Below, piece after piece: positions 1 to 8,810 of a stretch of DNA of 16,858 bases. Under the pieces are notes generated by a model that made no database searches, was not told the origin of the DNA, and was given only the letters and a program-made list of their open reading frames with translations. This DNA is from Acidaminococcus fermentans (lineage in GTDB: Bacteria > Bacillota_C > Negativicutes > Acidaminococcales > Acidaminococcaceae): contig SFHH01000027.1 of NCBI GenBank assembly GCA_004555735.1, positions 1 to 16,858 of the forward strand. Direction: 5' to 3'. Position 1 is the stretch's first letter. Every line of letters starts with the position of its first letter. The position numbers and the translations under genes are program-made.

Positions 1-49
1 ATGAAATGCGTTAAAATATTCTAAAAAATCTTATTTTATGGAGCGTGCT

Positions 50-838
50 ATGTATAACTTCAAGAATTTACTGGTAACGATAAAAGAAGACGGGATCACT
101 CACATCAGCATCAACCGGCCAAAGGTCCTGAATGCGTTGGATACCCTGACACTGCAGGAATTGAAGAGCTGCATCGACCAGCTCAGGACGGATGACAGGG
201 TTAAGGCGGTGATCCTCCAGGGAGCAGGGGAAAAGGCCTTTGTGGCTGGTTCGGACCTGACAGCCATGAGCCAGATGACGGCCCATGAGGCCATGGCTTT
301 CTCCCGCTTCGGCCATGAAGTCTTCAACGCTATCGAGAATCTACCCATGGTGGTGGTCGGTGCAGTCAATGGCTATTGCCTGGGTGGCGGCTTGGGTCTT
401 GCCCTGGCCTGTGATTTCCGCTACGCTTCCTCTACGGCCAAATTCGGACAGCCAGAAGTGAACTATGGAATCATCCCCGGGTTCGGCGGTTCCCAGACCC
501 TGACACGCCTCATCGGCAAAGGCCGTGCCAAGGAGATGATCTACACGGGAGATCTGGTCGATGCCCAGGAAGCGTACCGGATCGGATTGGTCAACCGGGT
601 CCTGCCTCCAGAACTGCTGCTGGAGACCTGTGAGAAAGTCTGCCGGAAAATCATGGAAAAGGGGCCCATTGGTATCGGGTCTGCCAAAGATGCCATCAAC
701 CACGGTATGTCCATGGATCTGGCTTCGGCTCTCAGCTATGAAGCCCAAGTCTTCGGCAATTGCTTTGCCACCTTGGATCAGGAAGAAGGGATGAAGGCTT
801 TCCTGGAAAAACGGAAGCCAGTATTCTTGGGAAAATAG
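50..838 (+). CDS. Enoyl-CoA hydratase/isomerase family protein (crotonase superfamily)
   Basis: A 262-residue protein of normal crotonase length. Seen: the N-terminal strand with INRPKVLNAL (residues 21-30), the first oxyanion-hole motif FVAGSDL (64-70), the second one GYCLGGG (108-114), and FGQPEV followed by IIPGFGG (132-147). Family knowledge: crotonases bind acyl-CoA thioesters and stabilise the enolate in this oxyanion hole; hydratases use two glutamates. The second glutamate is present (E136 in QPEV). The first, normally the Glu of GGGCE, is replaced by glycine (G116 in GGGLGL), so plain hydratase activity is uncertain and another crotonase-type reaction is possible. The start at 50 is preferred over the ATG at 38 because GGAG at 40-43 sits 6 nt upstream and the family N-terminus begins there. 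It is a single gene, with the 6S RNA promoter 40 nt after its stop. A crotonyl-CoA step in amino-acid fermentation would fit the host, but this is inference. Confidence 0.9.
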   Translation: MYNFKNLLVTIKEDGITHISINRPKVLNALDTLTLQELKSCIDQLRTDDRVKAVILQGAGEKAFVAGSDLTAMSQMTAHEAMAFSRFGHEVFNAIENLPMVVVGAVNGYCLGGGLGLALACDFRYASSTAKFGQPEVNYGIIPGFGGSQTLTRLIGKGRAKEMIYTGDLVDAQEAYRIGLVNRVLPPELLLETCEKVCRKIMEKGPIGIGSAKDAINHGMSMDLASALSYEAQVFGNCFATLDQEEGMKAFLEKRKPVFLGK

Positions 839-877
839 GGAGCCAGCCTGCCTGCTGGGAAAAAGTTCCTGAAAAAC

Positions 878-906
878 TGGACAATCTGTCCATCAGGCTG
901 TATAAT
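878..906 (+). promoter_or_regulatory. Sigma-70-type promoter of the 6S RNA
   Basis: A -35 box TGGACA (878-883, one mismatch to TTGACA) and a perfect -10 box TATAAT (901-906) are separated by 17 nt. Transcription would start about 7 nt further on, near 913, where the 6S RNA closing stem begins. The -35 box is also one arm of a perfect dyad, TGGACA-ATC-TGTCCA (878-892), which could be an operator or chance. Confidence 0.75.
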
Positions 907-912
907 ACAGAT

Positions 913-1110
913 AAAAGAGCAACCCTCCGATGTGCGAGTCGAATTCCATATGTTTTGAGCCAACACTCTCTATAAGGGAGCCCGTGAACTCCGGCCGTTG
1001 ATGATATGCCCTTTCGAGGGGACATCAGATATGACAGGGAGGGCACCCACCTGCTTAGGCAGGTTCAAAACTCGGAATTGGTACGGCATTGTAGGGCTCT
1101 TTCTTTTTTT
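913..1110 (+). ncRNA. ssrS: 6S RNA
   Basis: 6S RNA mimics an open promoter and binds the housekeeping sigma-RNA polymerase holoenzyme, lowering transcription in stationary phase. Seen: about 195 nt between a strong promoter and a T-rich end. The two ends pair (AAAGAGC 914-920 with GCTCTTT 1096-1102, followed by further CCT/AGG pairs), giving the long rod closing stem. Internal hairpins are CCCT-TTCG-AGGG (1009-1020) and ACCTGC-TTAG-GCAGGT (1049-1064). The segments GGGAGCCCGTGAACTCCGG and GGTACGGCATTGTAGGG resemble the conserved 6S parts on either side of the central bubble. The U-tract 1099-1110 after the closing stem should act as the terminator. No protein-coding frame with a ribosome binding site fits here. 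The call rests on architecture and remembered consensus; an Rfam RF00013 covariance search would settle it. The next gene, lspA, starts 26 nt downstream with no separate promoter seen. Confidence 0.8.
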
Positions 1111-1136
1111 ATACCAAAATATCCCAAAGGAGCCTG

Positions 1137-1625
1137 TTGAAGCTGATGCTCACCCAGATTTTCCTGGTGGTCCTGCTGGATCGGATCACCAAATCATTCA
1201 TTACCCATACCATGACTGTCGGCATGAGTATCCCGGTGATTCCCGGGATAGTCAACTGTACCTATGTGCTGAATCCGGGGGCTGCCTTTGGCCTTTTGGA
1301 ATACAAAAGAGCTTTCTTCGTAGCAATCACCCTGGCTGCGGCAGGGGCTATTTTCCTGTTCCGGGACCATATCCACAGGGAAGGTCCTAAAGCCCGGCTG
1401 GGGACAGGTCTGTTCTTAGGGGGTGCCCTGGGGAACCTGATCGACCGGATCGCTACTGGATATGTGATCGATTTTGTGGATTTTCATTTCTGGCCCGTGT
1501 TCAATGTGGCAGATATCTTTATTTGTCTGGGAGTGGGATTGATCGTATGGAGTATGCTGGAGAACGAAAACAAGAAGGACAACAGGCTGGAGAAGCCGGA
1601 CGGATCCCGGAAGGAGCAGTCCTAA
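1137..1625 (+). CDS. lspA: Lipoprotein signal peptidase (signal peptidase II)
   Basis: An inner-membrane aspartyl protease that removes the signal peptide from diacylglyceryl-modified prolipoproteins. It has 162 residues and four hydrophobic segments. Family motifs are LLDRITK (13-19), NPGAAFG (46-52), GNLIDR then GYVIDF (99-113), and FNVADIF (122-128). The catalytic aspartates should be D112 (VIDF) and D126 (NVAD), by analogy with the known family dyad. The start is a TTG at 1137, chosen because AAAGGAG (1126-1132) lies 4 nt upstream and the next in-frame ATG (1146) is badly spaced. The charged C-terminal tail, rich in Lys, Glu and Asn, is a little longer than usual. It is the first gene of the lspA-rluD-pyrR order typical of Firmicutes and lies directly behind the 6S RNA, so it may depend on read-through from that promoter. 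Confidence 0.95.
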   Translation: MKLMLTQIFLVVLLDRITKSFITHTMTVGMSIPVIPGIVNCTYVLNPGAAFGLLEYKRAFFVAITLAAAGAIFLFRDHIHREGPKARLGTGLFLGGALGNLIDRIATGYVIDFVDFHFWPVFNVADIFICLGVGLIVWSMLENENKKDNRLEKPDGSRKEQS

Positions 1626-1627
1626 AG

Positions 1628-2539
1628 GTGACCGAGCCGGCCACCCCAGAAGAAAAGGGAATGCGGGTGGATGTGTTCCTGGCTGCCCGGCTGGGAAACA
1701 CCCGATCCAATGTCCAGCATGACCTCCAGGAAGGACTCATCTGCCGGGAGGGGAAGCGGGTGAAGGCCAATACCAAGGTGAAGACCGGAGATGTGTTCCA
1801 GGTAACCGTGCTGCCCCCGGTGGAGCTGGAAGCGAAGCCAGAAAATATCCCCTTGGATATCCTCTATGAAGATGAAGATGTGATCGTGGTGAACAAGCCT
1901 CGGGGCATGGTGGTGCATCCTGCCGCCGGGAATCCGGATGGGACCCTGGTAAATGCCCTGCTGTACCACTGTAAGGACCTTTCCGGCATCAACGGGGTCA
2001 TCCGTCCCGGTATCGTCCACCGGCTGGATAAAGACACCAGCGGGGTGATGATCTGTGCGAAGAATGATCAGGCCCATCTTTCCCTGGCGGAACAGATCCA
2101 GAAAAAGGAAGCCAAACGGACCTATCTGGCCATTGTCCGGGGCAATATCAAAGAAGACCATGGCCATATCGAAACCCAGCTGGACCGGGACCCCAGAGAC
2201 CGGAAAAAGATGGCCGTGGTTCCCAGCGGAGGTCGCTGGGCGGCGACAGATTATGAGGTATTGGAGCGTTACGGAAAGTTTACGGTGGTCCGCTGCCGGC
2301 TCCTGACGGGACGGACCCACCAGATCCGGGTACATATGACCTACATCGGCCACCCGCTGGTAGGGGACCCGAAATATGCGCCCCAGAAGACCTGTTTTTC
2401 CATCAGCGGGCAGGCGCTCCATTCGGAACAGCTTACCTTCTGCCATCCCCGCACTGGGGAATGGATGACCTTTACGGCTCCGGTGCCGGAAGATATGCAA
2501 ACCATCCTGACCCGTCTGCGCCACGGGCAGTTCCATTAA
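1628..2539 (+). CDS. rluD: RluA/RluD-family 23S rRNA pseudouridine synthase
   Basis: Converts specific uridines of 23S rRNA (helix 69 positions in the RluD group) to pseudouridine; the exact target here is inferred from the family. With a GTG start it has 303 residues: an S4-like RNA-binding domain at about 12-70, then the catalytic domain with HRLDKDTSG (131-139), where D134 is the expected nucleophile, and TGRTHQIRVH (227-236). The frame is open upstream to 1523, inside lspA. GTG 1628 is preferred because it begins 2 nt after the lspA stop, has AAGGAG at 1611-1616 (11 nt away, slightly long), and matches the usual S4 N-terminus. An ATG at 1550 is a weaker alternative that would add 26 residues. 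Equivalent to ylyB in the Bacillus subtilis lspA-ylyB-pyrR cluster. Confidence 0.92.
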   Translation: MTEPATPEEKGMRVDVFLAARLGNTRSNVQHDLQEGLICREGKRVKANTKVKTGDVFQVTVLPPVELEAKPENIPLDILYEDEDVIVVNKPRGMVVHPAAGNPDGTLVNALLYHCKDLSGINGVIRPGIVHRLDKDTSGVMICAKNDQAHLSLAEQIQKKEAKRTYLAIVRGNIKEDHGHIETQLDRDPRDRKKMAVVPSGGRWAATDYEVLERYGKFTVVRCRLLTGRTHQIRVHMTYIGHPLVGDPKYAPQKTCFSISGQALHSEQLTFCHPRTGEWMTFTAPVPEDMQTILTRLRHGQFH

Positions 2540-2555
2540 CAAGGAGGCAATCGTT

Positions 2556-3107
2556 ATGACTACTTCGGTGAAGAAAAAAACCATTATGGATGCGGATGCC
2601 ATGCGTCGGGCTCTGGTCCGGATCTCCCACGAGATCGTGGAACGGAACAAGGGCGTGGATCATGTGGTACTGGTGGGAATCCGTACCCGGGGCGTGCCTC
2701 TGGCGGACCGGCTGGGCCGGGAAATCCAGCAGATCGAAGGGGTGGAACTGCCCGTAGGCTCCCTGGACATCACCCTCTACCGGGACGATCTCTCCACGCT
2801 GGGGTACAATCCAGTGATCAGCGAAACGGATATCGATTTCGATCTGAATGGGAAGACGGTGATCCTGGTAGACGATGTACTGTTTACCGGACGGACCATC
2901 CGTAGCGCCCTGGATGCCCTGATCGATATGGGGCGGCCCAAAGCCATCCAGCTGGCCGTGATGGTGGACCGGGGCCACAAGGAACTGCCCATCCGGGCCG
3001 ATTATGTAGGGAAGAATGTCCCTACCAGCAACAGTGAGACTGTGGATGTGGCCCTGGCAGAGATCGATGGGAACGATGAAGTGTCTCTGTCGGATATCCA
3101 GGCTTAG
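2556..3107 (+). CDS. pyrR: Bifunctional pyr operon regulator / uracil phosphoribosyltransferase
   Basis: PyrR binds UMP and pyr-leader RNA to attenuate pyrimidine biosynthesis genes, and also has uracil phosphoribosyltransferase activity. At 183 residues it matches the normal family length. Seen: the PRPP-binding loop VILVDDVLFTGRT (102-114) with the acidic pair D106/D107, and the conserved C-terminal block DRGHKELPIRADYVGKN (138-154). The ATG has a strong AAGGAGG (2541-2547) 8 nt upstream. It lies 16 nt after rluD and 11 nt before smc. No pyrimidine biosynthesis gene and no PyrR-type leader were seen in the window, so it probably acts in trans on a pyr locus elsewhere. Confidence 0.95.
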   Translation: MTTSVKKKTIMDADAMRRALVRISHEIVERNKGVDHVVLVGIRTRGVPLADRLGREIQQIEGVELPVGSLDITLYRDDLSTLGYNPVISETDIDFDLNGKTVILVDDVLFTGRTIRSALDALIDMGRPKAIQLAVMVDRGHKELPIRADYVGKNVPTSNSETVDVALAEIDGNDEVSLSDIQA

Positions 3108-3118
3108 AAGGGAATGCC

Positions 3119-6100
3119 GTGCGTTTAAAAAGCTTTTCAGCCCATGGGTTTAAATCCTTTGCAGACAAAGTGAATATCGAATTCGAACCGGGCATCACGG
3201 CCATCGTAGGGCCCAACGGCAGCGGCAAGAGCAATATTTCCGATGCCATCCGCTGGGTCCTGGGGGAACAGAGCGTGAAATACCTCCGGGGTACGAAGAT
3301 GGAGGATGTGATCTTCGCTGGCAGCAGCGGCCGCCGGCCCATGGGGATGGCGGAAGTGGACCTGGTGTTCGACAATACGGACCACTGCCTGCCGGTGGAT
3401 TTCGAGGAAGTGAGCCTCCAGCGCCGGGTCTATCGGAGCGGGGACAGTGAATATTCCATCAACCAGAAAAACTGCCGGCTGAAAGATGTAGTGGCCCTTT
3501 TGGCGGATACCGGATTGGGCCGGGGATCTTTGTCCATCATCGGCCAGAACAAAATCGATGAGATCCTCAACAGCCGTCCAGAGGACCGTCGGGCCATCTT
3601 CGAAGAGGCGGCGGGAATCGCCAAGTACCGTCTCCGGAAAAAGGAAGCCCTGCGGAAGCTGGACGATACGGCCGCCAATCTGCTCCGGATCCATGATATC
3701 CAGAGCGAAATCGAGAACCAGCTGATCCCCTTAGAGGCAGCGGCGGAAAAAGCCCGGCAGTATAAAGAAATCAGTGCCCGGCTGCGGCAGGTGAAGGTGA
3801 CCCGGATCCTGGGACAGCTGGCTTCCTTGGAAAAAGAGCAGGAACAGCTGACGGAAAAGCTCCAGGACATGGAAAAACAGCTCCAGGAACTGGCCACCTT
3901 GTCCGCGGCCCTAGGTACCCAAGAAAAAGAGCTGGAACAGCAGCTCCAGGACCGGGAAGCGGCGTACAATGCCTACCAGGAGAAAACCCTGGCCCAGGAA
4001 AAAGAAACTGCCGGGTACCGGAGCCAGCAGGCCGTTTTAGGGGAACGGATCCAGCAGAGCCAGAACCGGATCGCTCAGCTGGCCAAAAGCCGGTCCGGGC
4101 TGGAAAAGGATTTGGCTCGGAGCCAGGAGAACCTGGAACTGGTAACGGAAGAGTACGATAAACTGGAAGAAGCCCAGTACCGGGCTCAGAAACTGCTGGC
4201 AAAGGCGTCAGCAGAAAAAGAGACCTTGACCGGAGCGGTCCAGGCAGCAGAAGAAAAACTGAAAGCTTACCAGGAACAGGCTTTTGACAGCATGCGGACC
4301 CTGGTGATGACCCGGAACCAGCTGGCCGGCGTCCGTCAGGAACAGGAACGGCTCCATCGGCAGCAGGAACAGCTGAAGGAAAAGGTCCAGGAAGGAGAAG
4401 AAAGCCTCAAGGCCGTGACGGAACAGCTCCAGGAAGAAAAGTCCCGGCTGGAAAACCTGGAAAACAGGAAACAGCAGCTGGAAGCAGAAGCTCAGCAGCG
4501 GAACCGGGAACTGGAAGAAAGCGTCCACCGGTACCGGGAAGAAAACCAGCAGCTGGAACAGTCCCAGCGGACCCTGAACCAGAAAAAGGCTCGGCTCCAG
4601 GTACTTTCTGCCATGGAACGGGAACATGAAGGATTCAGCAAAGGGGTCCGGACGGTCTTGGGTGCCCAGGAACCTTTCCGGGAGCGGATCTGCGGTGTAG
4701 CAGCGGAACTGTTCACTGTGGAAGGGACCTATGTGACCGCTTTGGAAACGGCTTTGGGGGGCGCTCTCCAGGACATCATCACTCGGGATGCCCAGGCTGC
4801 CAAGGAAGCCATTGCCTATCTTAAAAAGAAACAAGGAGGGCGGGCTACCTTCCTACCCTTGGATACCCTGCGGCCCCGGCTGTTGGGCAGCCGGGAAAGA
4901 ACGGCCCTGGGCTGCCCAGGGATCATCGGGATCGCTGGGGATCTGGTCCAGTGCGAAGCAAGTCTCCGTCCTGCAGTCCAGTTCCTCTTGGGACAGGTTC
5001 TGGTGGCCGATACCCTGGACCACGCCCTGGCAGCTGCCCGGAAAGCCGATATGCGGGTACGGGTGGTGACCCTGGAAGGGGATGTGGTCTATGCAGGAGG
5101 TTCCCTCAGCGGCGGCCAGAAACAGCCGGGGAAAAGTTTCCTTTCCCGGAAACAGGAGATCCAGCAGCTGACAGAAGAAACCCGGCACTTGGAAACAGCC
5201 TGCGGAGCTATTCAGCAGCAGCTGGAGGCATTGACCCAAACGGGAAAAGTGCAAAAAGAGGCACGGCAGCGGTGTCTGGAGGAACTCCAGAAAATCGAAG
5301 TGGAAAAAGCTGGGGCAGAGGCCCGGGTCCAGCAGGGGACGGATCAGAAAAAGAAACAGCAGGAAGAAATGGACTTGCTGCTGCGGGAAAAACGGCAGGG
5401 GACGGAACGGTTCCTGGCTCTCCAAGCCCAGGCCCAGGAACTGGCTCCCCAAGTGGAACAGCTGGAGCAGGCCGACCTGGAAGGGAAAAAGGCAGCCCAG
5501 GCCCTCAGCGCTGGCTTGGTGGAACAGCGGACCCAGCTGGAAACGGCGGCCCGCCGGTATCAGGATGCCCTGATCTCCGTCAATGCGGGGAAAAGCCAGC
5601 TGGAAGCCCTGGATATGCGGATCCAGTCCATCGATCAGCTGGGGGAAAAGACCCAGCAGGAAATCACTCGTGGGGAGAAAGAAGTCCGGCAGCAGGAAGG
5701 CACGATCCGAGACTGTGAAAAGAAACGGACCCTCCTGGAAAAGAAGATCGCCGCCCTGGAACAGGAACTGGCAGGGTCCGATGAGGCCCGGAAACAGTTC
5801 TTCCAGGAAAAGGAAACCCTCCAGGCCAAACGGCAGCAGCTGACCCAGCAGGGCATCATCCTGAAGGGACAGGAAGCCAGTGTCCAGCAGCGGTTCCACA
5901 ACAGCGAGATGGAACAGGTGAAAAAAGCGGCGGAAGCCGAACACGGCCGGCAGCAGCTCCAGGAAACCTATGGCCTTACCGAGGAAACCGCCCGGGAGGA
6001 GGCCCTCCCTGGGGAACTGCCGGAAGGAGAATTGAAAAAGCGGGAAGCTCAGGCCTCCCAGGAACTGGCGGACCTGGGACCGGTGAACCAGGCGGCAGAA

Positions 6101-6678
6101 GAAGAATACCAGGCGGCCCGGGAACGGTACGAATTCCTGAAGGGGCAGTATGAGGATATGACCCAGGCCAAGGCCCAGCTGGAAACTGTGATCAGCGGCA
6201 TCAACACCGATATGACCCGCCGCTTCCGGGAAGCCTTTGGCAAGATCAATGGGTATTTCGGGGATTGCTATGAGAGATTGTTCGGCGGAGGACGGGCCAG
6301 GCTGCGGATCCAGGACGAAAACCATATCCTGGAATCCGGCATCGAGATCGAAGTCCAGCCGCCGGGGAAGAAGATGCGGAATCTGTCGCTGTTTTCCGGC
6401 GGGGAACGGGCCTTGACGGTGATTGCCCTGCTCTTCGCCCTCCTGACCTATCAGCCGGCGCCCTTTGTGATCCTGGATGAAATCGACGCCCCCTTGGATG
6501 AAACCAATATCGACCGTTTTGCCCAATTCCTGAAAGCCTATGGACAGAAGACCCAATTCATCGTGATCACCCACCGGAAAGGGACTATGGAAGCCGCAGA
6601 TGTGCTCCATGGGGTCACCATGGAAGAATCGGGGGTATCCCGGGTCCTGTCTGTGAAATTATCGGAGGTACCGGAATC

Positions 6679-6682
<4 letters not shown>
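3119..6682 (+). CDS. smc: Chromosome segregation/condensation ATPase SMC
   Basis: The core ATPase of the Smc-ScpAB condensin, which folds and separates replicated chromosomes. Its 1,187 residues match the full family length. Domain order: N-terminal head with Walker A GPNGSGKS (31-38), a Gln/Glu-rich coiled coil (about 170-500), a hinge (about 510-665, starting near GVRTVLGAQ), a second coiled coil (about 670-1020), then the C-terminal head with the ABC signature FSGGE (1092-1096) and Walker B VILDEIDAPLD (1117-1127, with D1120 and E1121). All ATPase motifs are intact. The start is GTG 3119, with AGAAGGG just upstream; the ATG at 3114 is out of frame. The 3' end overlaps ftsY by 4 nt (ATGA), indicating translational coupling. 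Many Firmicutes have rnc directly before smc; here pyrR takes that place. Confidence 0.98.
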
Positions 6683-7596
<914 letters not shown>

Positions 7597-7625
7597 GGTT
7601 CTGCTGCCATAAGGGCAGCAGAACC
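7597..7625. terminator. 12-bp perfect hairpin after ftsY, U-tract only on the minus strand
   Basis: GGTTCTGCTGCC (7597-7608) and its exact complement GGCAGCAGAACC (7614-7625) enclose the loop ATAAG, immediately after the ftsY stop. Reading +, no T-run follows; the inverted-repeat element begins 1 nt later. Reading -, the stem is followed by TTATTTTTT, so it has classical terminator form in that direction. It may be the ftsY terminator with its original U-tract displaced by the neighbouring element (inference). Confidence 0.6.
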
Positions 7626-7626
7626 G

Positions 7627-7788
7627 GTCATACGTCATAGGTCATACGTCATACGCCGATGGATGCCAGCTCTGCTGGCTTTCAATAAACAATTACAGTC
7701 AATACGTATGCAGGATTTTAGAAGTTCAAAATCAATTTGGTGAAATTGATTTCCAAAAGCGTATGACTTATGACATATGACGTATGAC
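7627..7788. repeat. MITE-like or palindromic intergenic element with 29-nt inverted ends
   Basis: The left end (7627-7655) and right end (7760-7788) are inverted repeats matching at 27 of 29 positions. Each is built from tandem GTCATAC-type heptamers. Inside are two perfect hairpins: GCCAGC-TCT-GCTGGC (7665-7679) and AAATCAATTT-GGTG-AAATTGATTT (7729-7752). The element is 162 bp, AT-rich compared with its neighbours, and holds no gene. It sits exactly between two terminator-like hairpins. No clear target-site duplication is visible. It could be a non-autonomous transposon remnant or a REP-like structured repeat; genome copy number would decide. Confidence 0.7.
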
Positions 7789-7838
7789 AAAAGGAATGCT
7801 GCATGGGTGTGATTTTTACCCATGCAGCATTCCTTTTT
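7789..7838. terminator. Bidirectional intrinsic terminator (20-bp perfect stem)
   Basis: The arm 7789-7808 pairs perfectly with 7818-7837 around the loop GTGATTTTT. The + side ends in TTTTTATTT and the - side in TTTTGTC, so it can stop transcripts coming from ftsY and from the minus-strand hydrolase. The hydrolase stop codon (7837-7839) overlaps the stem edge. Confidence 0.85.
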
Positions 7839-8595
7839 ATTTCGGTCCAAAGAACTCCACGATCGTGTGGGCGGCGAAATCGCTGGTCTTCGGGTCGCTG
7901 AAGGTATGGTTGGCGTTTTCCACCGGGAGGAAGGTGATTACATTGTTTTCCGCAAATTCCCGGGCATCTTCTATGGGAGCCAGTTTGTCCTTGGTCCCGT
8001 GGAGGATCAGCATATTGTCCGCCCAGTCGAAGTACTCATATTTCCGTACATCGGATTTTTCCAGGTCTTCCACGAACTGTTTGTCCATTTTCATTTTCCG
8101 TTCGTAGCCCACTTGGACTTCTTTTCCTTTTTCCAGCTTTTCCATTTCTTCTGGGGACAGGTAGTTCTTCACCAGCTGGGCCATATGGATCCCCGGGCAC
8201 CGGAGGGCCACCTTTTTGAAGGGATTCCCGATTTCCGCCATGTATTTCAGGGTCAGATAGGCCCCGAAGCTGGTGGAGTAGTTGTATAGGGTTGTGGCGT
8301 GGAGTTCTTTATGGGCATAGTCTACTACCAGGGTCAGGTAGGTCATGAATTCTTCTAGCAACAGCTTCTTCCGGGCATCCATGCCGTGACAGGGCCAGTC
8401 GAACACCAGGGCCCCATATCCCTTGTATTTGGTGATCAGCTGCTGGGCGAATTTGGCAGCCGAGTGGTTTTCTTTGTTGCCCCCGAACCCGTGGGTGCAG
8501 ATCACCAGGCTGGGGATGTTCCGGAAATCTTTTTGATAGTATAGCTTGCACCGGATACTGAAACCCTTTTCATTGATATCGATATATTTTTCCAT
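7837..8595 (-). CDS. Alpha/beta hydrolase, esterase/S33-peptidase-like
   Basis: A 252-residue single-domain alpha/beta hydrolase, probably cytoplasmic because no signal peptide is seen; the substrate is unknown. Seen: the oxyanion-type HGFGG (35-39) followed by NKE, DWPCHG (66-71), the nucleophile elbow STSFG (107-111) with S109 as the likely nucleophile, HGTKD (199-203) with the likely catalytic D203, and NANH (227-230) with the likely catalytic H230. The triad is therefore complete. The elbow has Ser where the usual GxSxG has its first Gly. The layout resembles small carboxylesterases such as the cinnamoyl-esterase type. The ATG is supported by AAAGGA about 10 nt upstream. It is transcribed alone and converges on ftsY, with a shared terminator at its 3' end. 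Confidence 0.88.
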   Translation of the reverse strand: MEKYIDINEKGFSIRCKLYYQKDFRNIPSLVICTHGFGGNKENHSAAKFAQQLITKYKGYGALVFDWPCHGMDARKKLLLEEFMTYLTLVVDYAHKELHATTLYNYSTSFGAYLTLKYMAEIGNPFKKVALRCPGIHMAQLVKNYLSPEEMEKLEKGKEVQVGYERKMKMDKQFVEDLEKSDVRKYEYFDWADNMLILHGTKDKLAPIEDAREFAENNVITFLPVENANHTFSDPKTSDFAAHTIVEFFGPK

Positions 8596-8733
8596 GGAGC
8601 AGGCATCCTTTCCTTTTGGTCACGGGTAATAGTATAGAACAGATCAGCCCGGTTGGCTAGAGGCGGTCATCTTTTTTTGCTATACATTCATAGTCGAGTT
8701 ATAGAGCAAAGAAGTATACATAGACCTTTACTG

Positions 8734-8762
8734 TTGAATATGTGATGAAATTGTGATAAATT
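8734..8762 (+). promoter_or_regulatory. Possible promoter of the adhesin leader
   Basis: TTGAAT (8734-8739) lies 17 nt before TAAATT (8757-8762), with an extended -10 TG at 8754-8755. An overlapping TATAAA (8762-8767) is an alternative -10. The surrounding 8690-8810 stretch is very AT-rich with no gene. Assignment is by consensus only. Confidence 0.4.
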
Positions 8763-8810
8763 ATAAAAGTAATGATAGGAAAATAAATCGCTGTCAATAA
8801 GCAGAATTTT

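Noticed and set aside
998..1390. A 130-codon open frame across the 6S RNA and the lspA start
   Set aside because: It overlaps the structured RNA and lspA in another frame, and has no ribosome binding site and no known domain.
4853..6610. A 585-codon open frame on the minus strand opposite smc
   Set aside because: Phe/Leu/Gln-rich translation that mirrors the Gln/Glu/Lys coiled-coil codons of smc; the smc frame is complete and has all its motifs.
7627..7788. A CRISPR array, considered because of the repeated GTCATAC units
   Set aside because: The units are tandem heptamers without spacers and are arranged as two inverted ends, and no cas gene is in the window.
7822..8289. Plus-strand open frames opposite the hydrolase
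   Set aside because: They begin inside the bidirectional terminator and have no conserved features, while the minus-strand hydrolase has a full catalytic triad.
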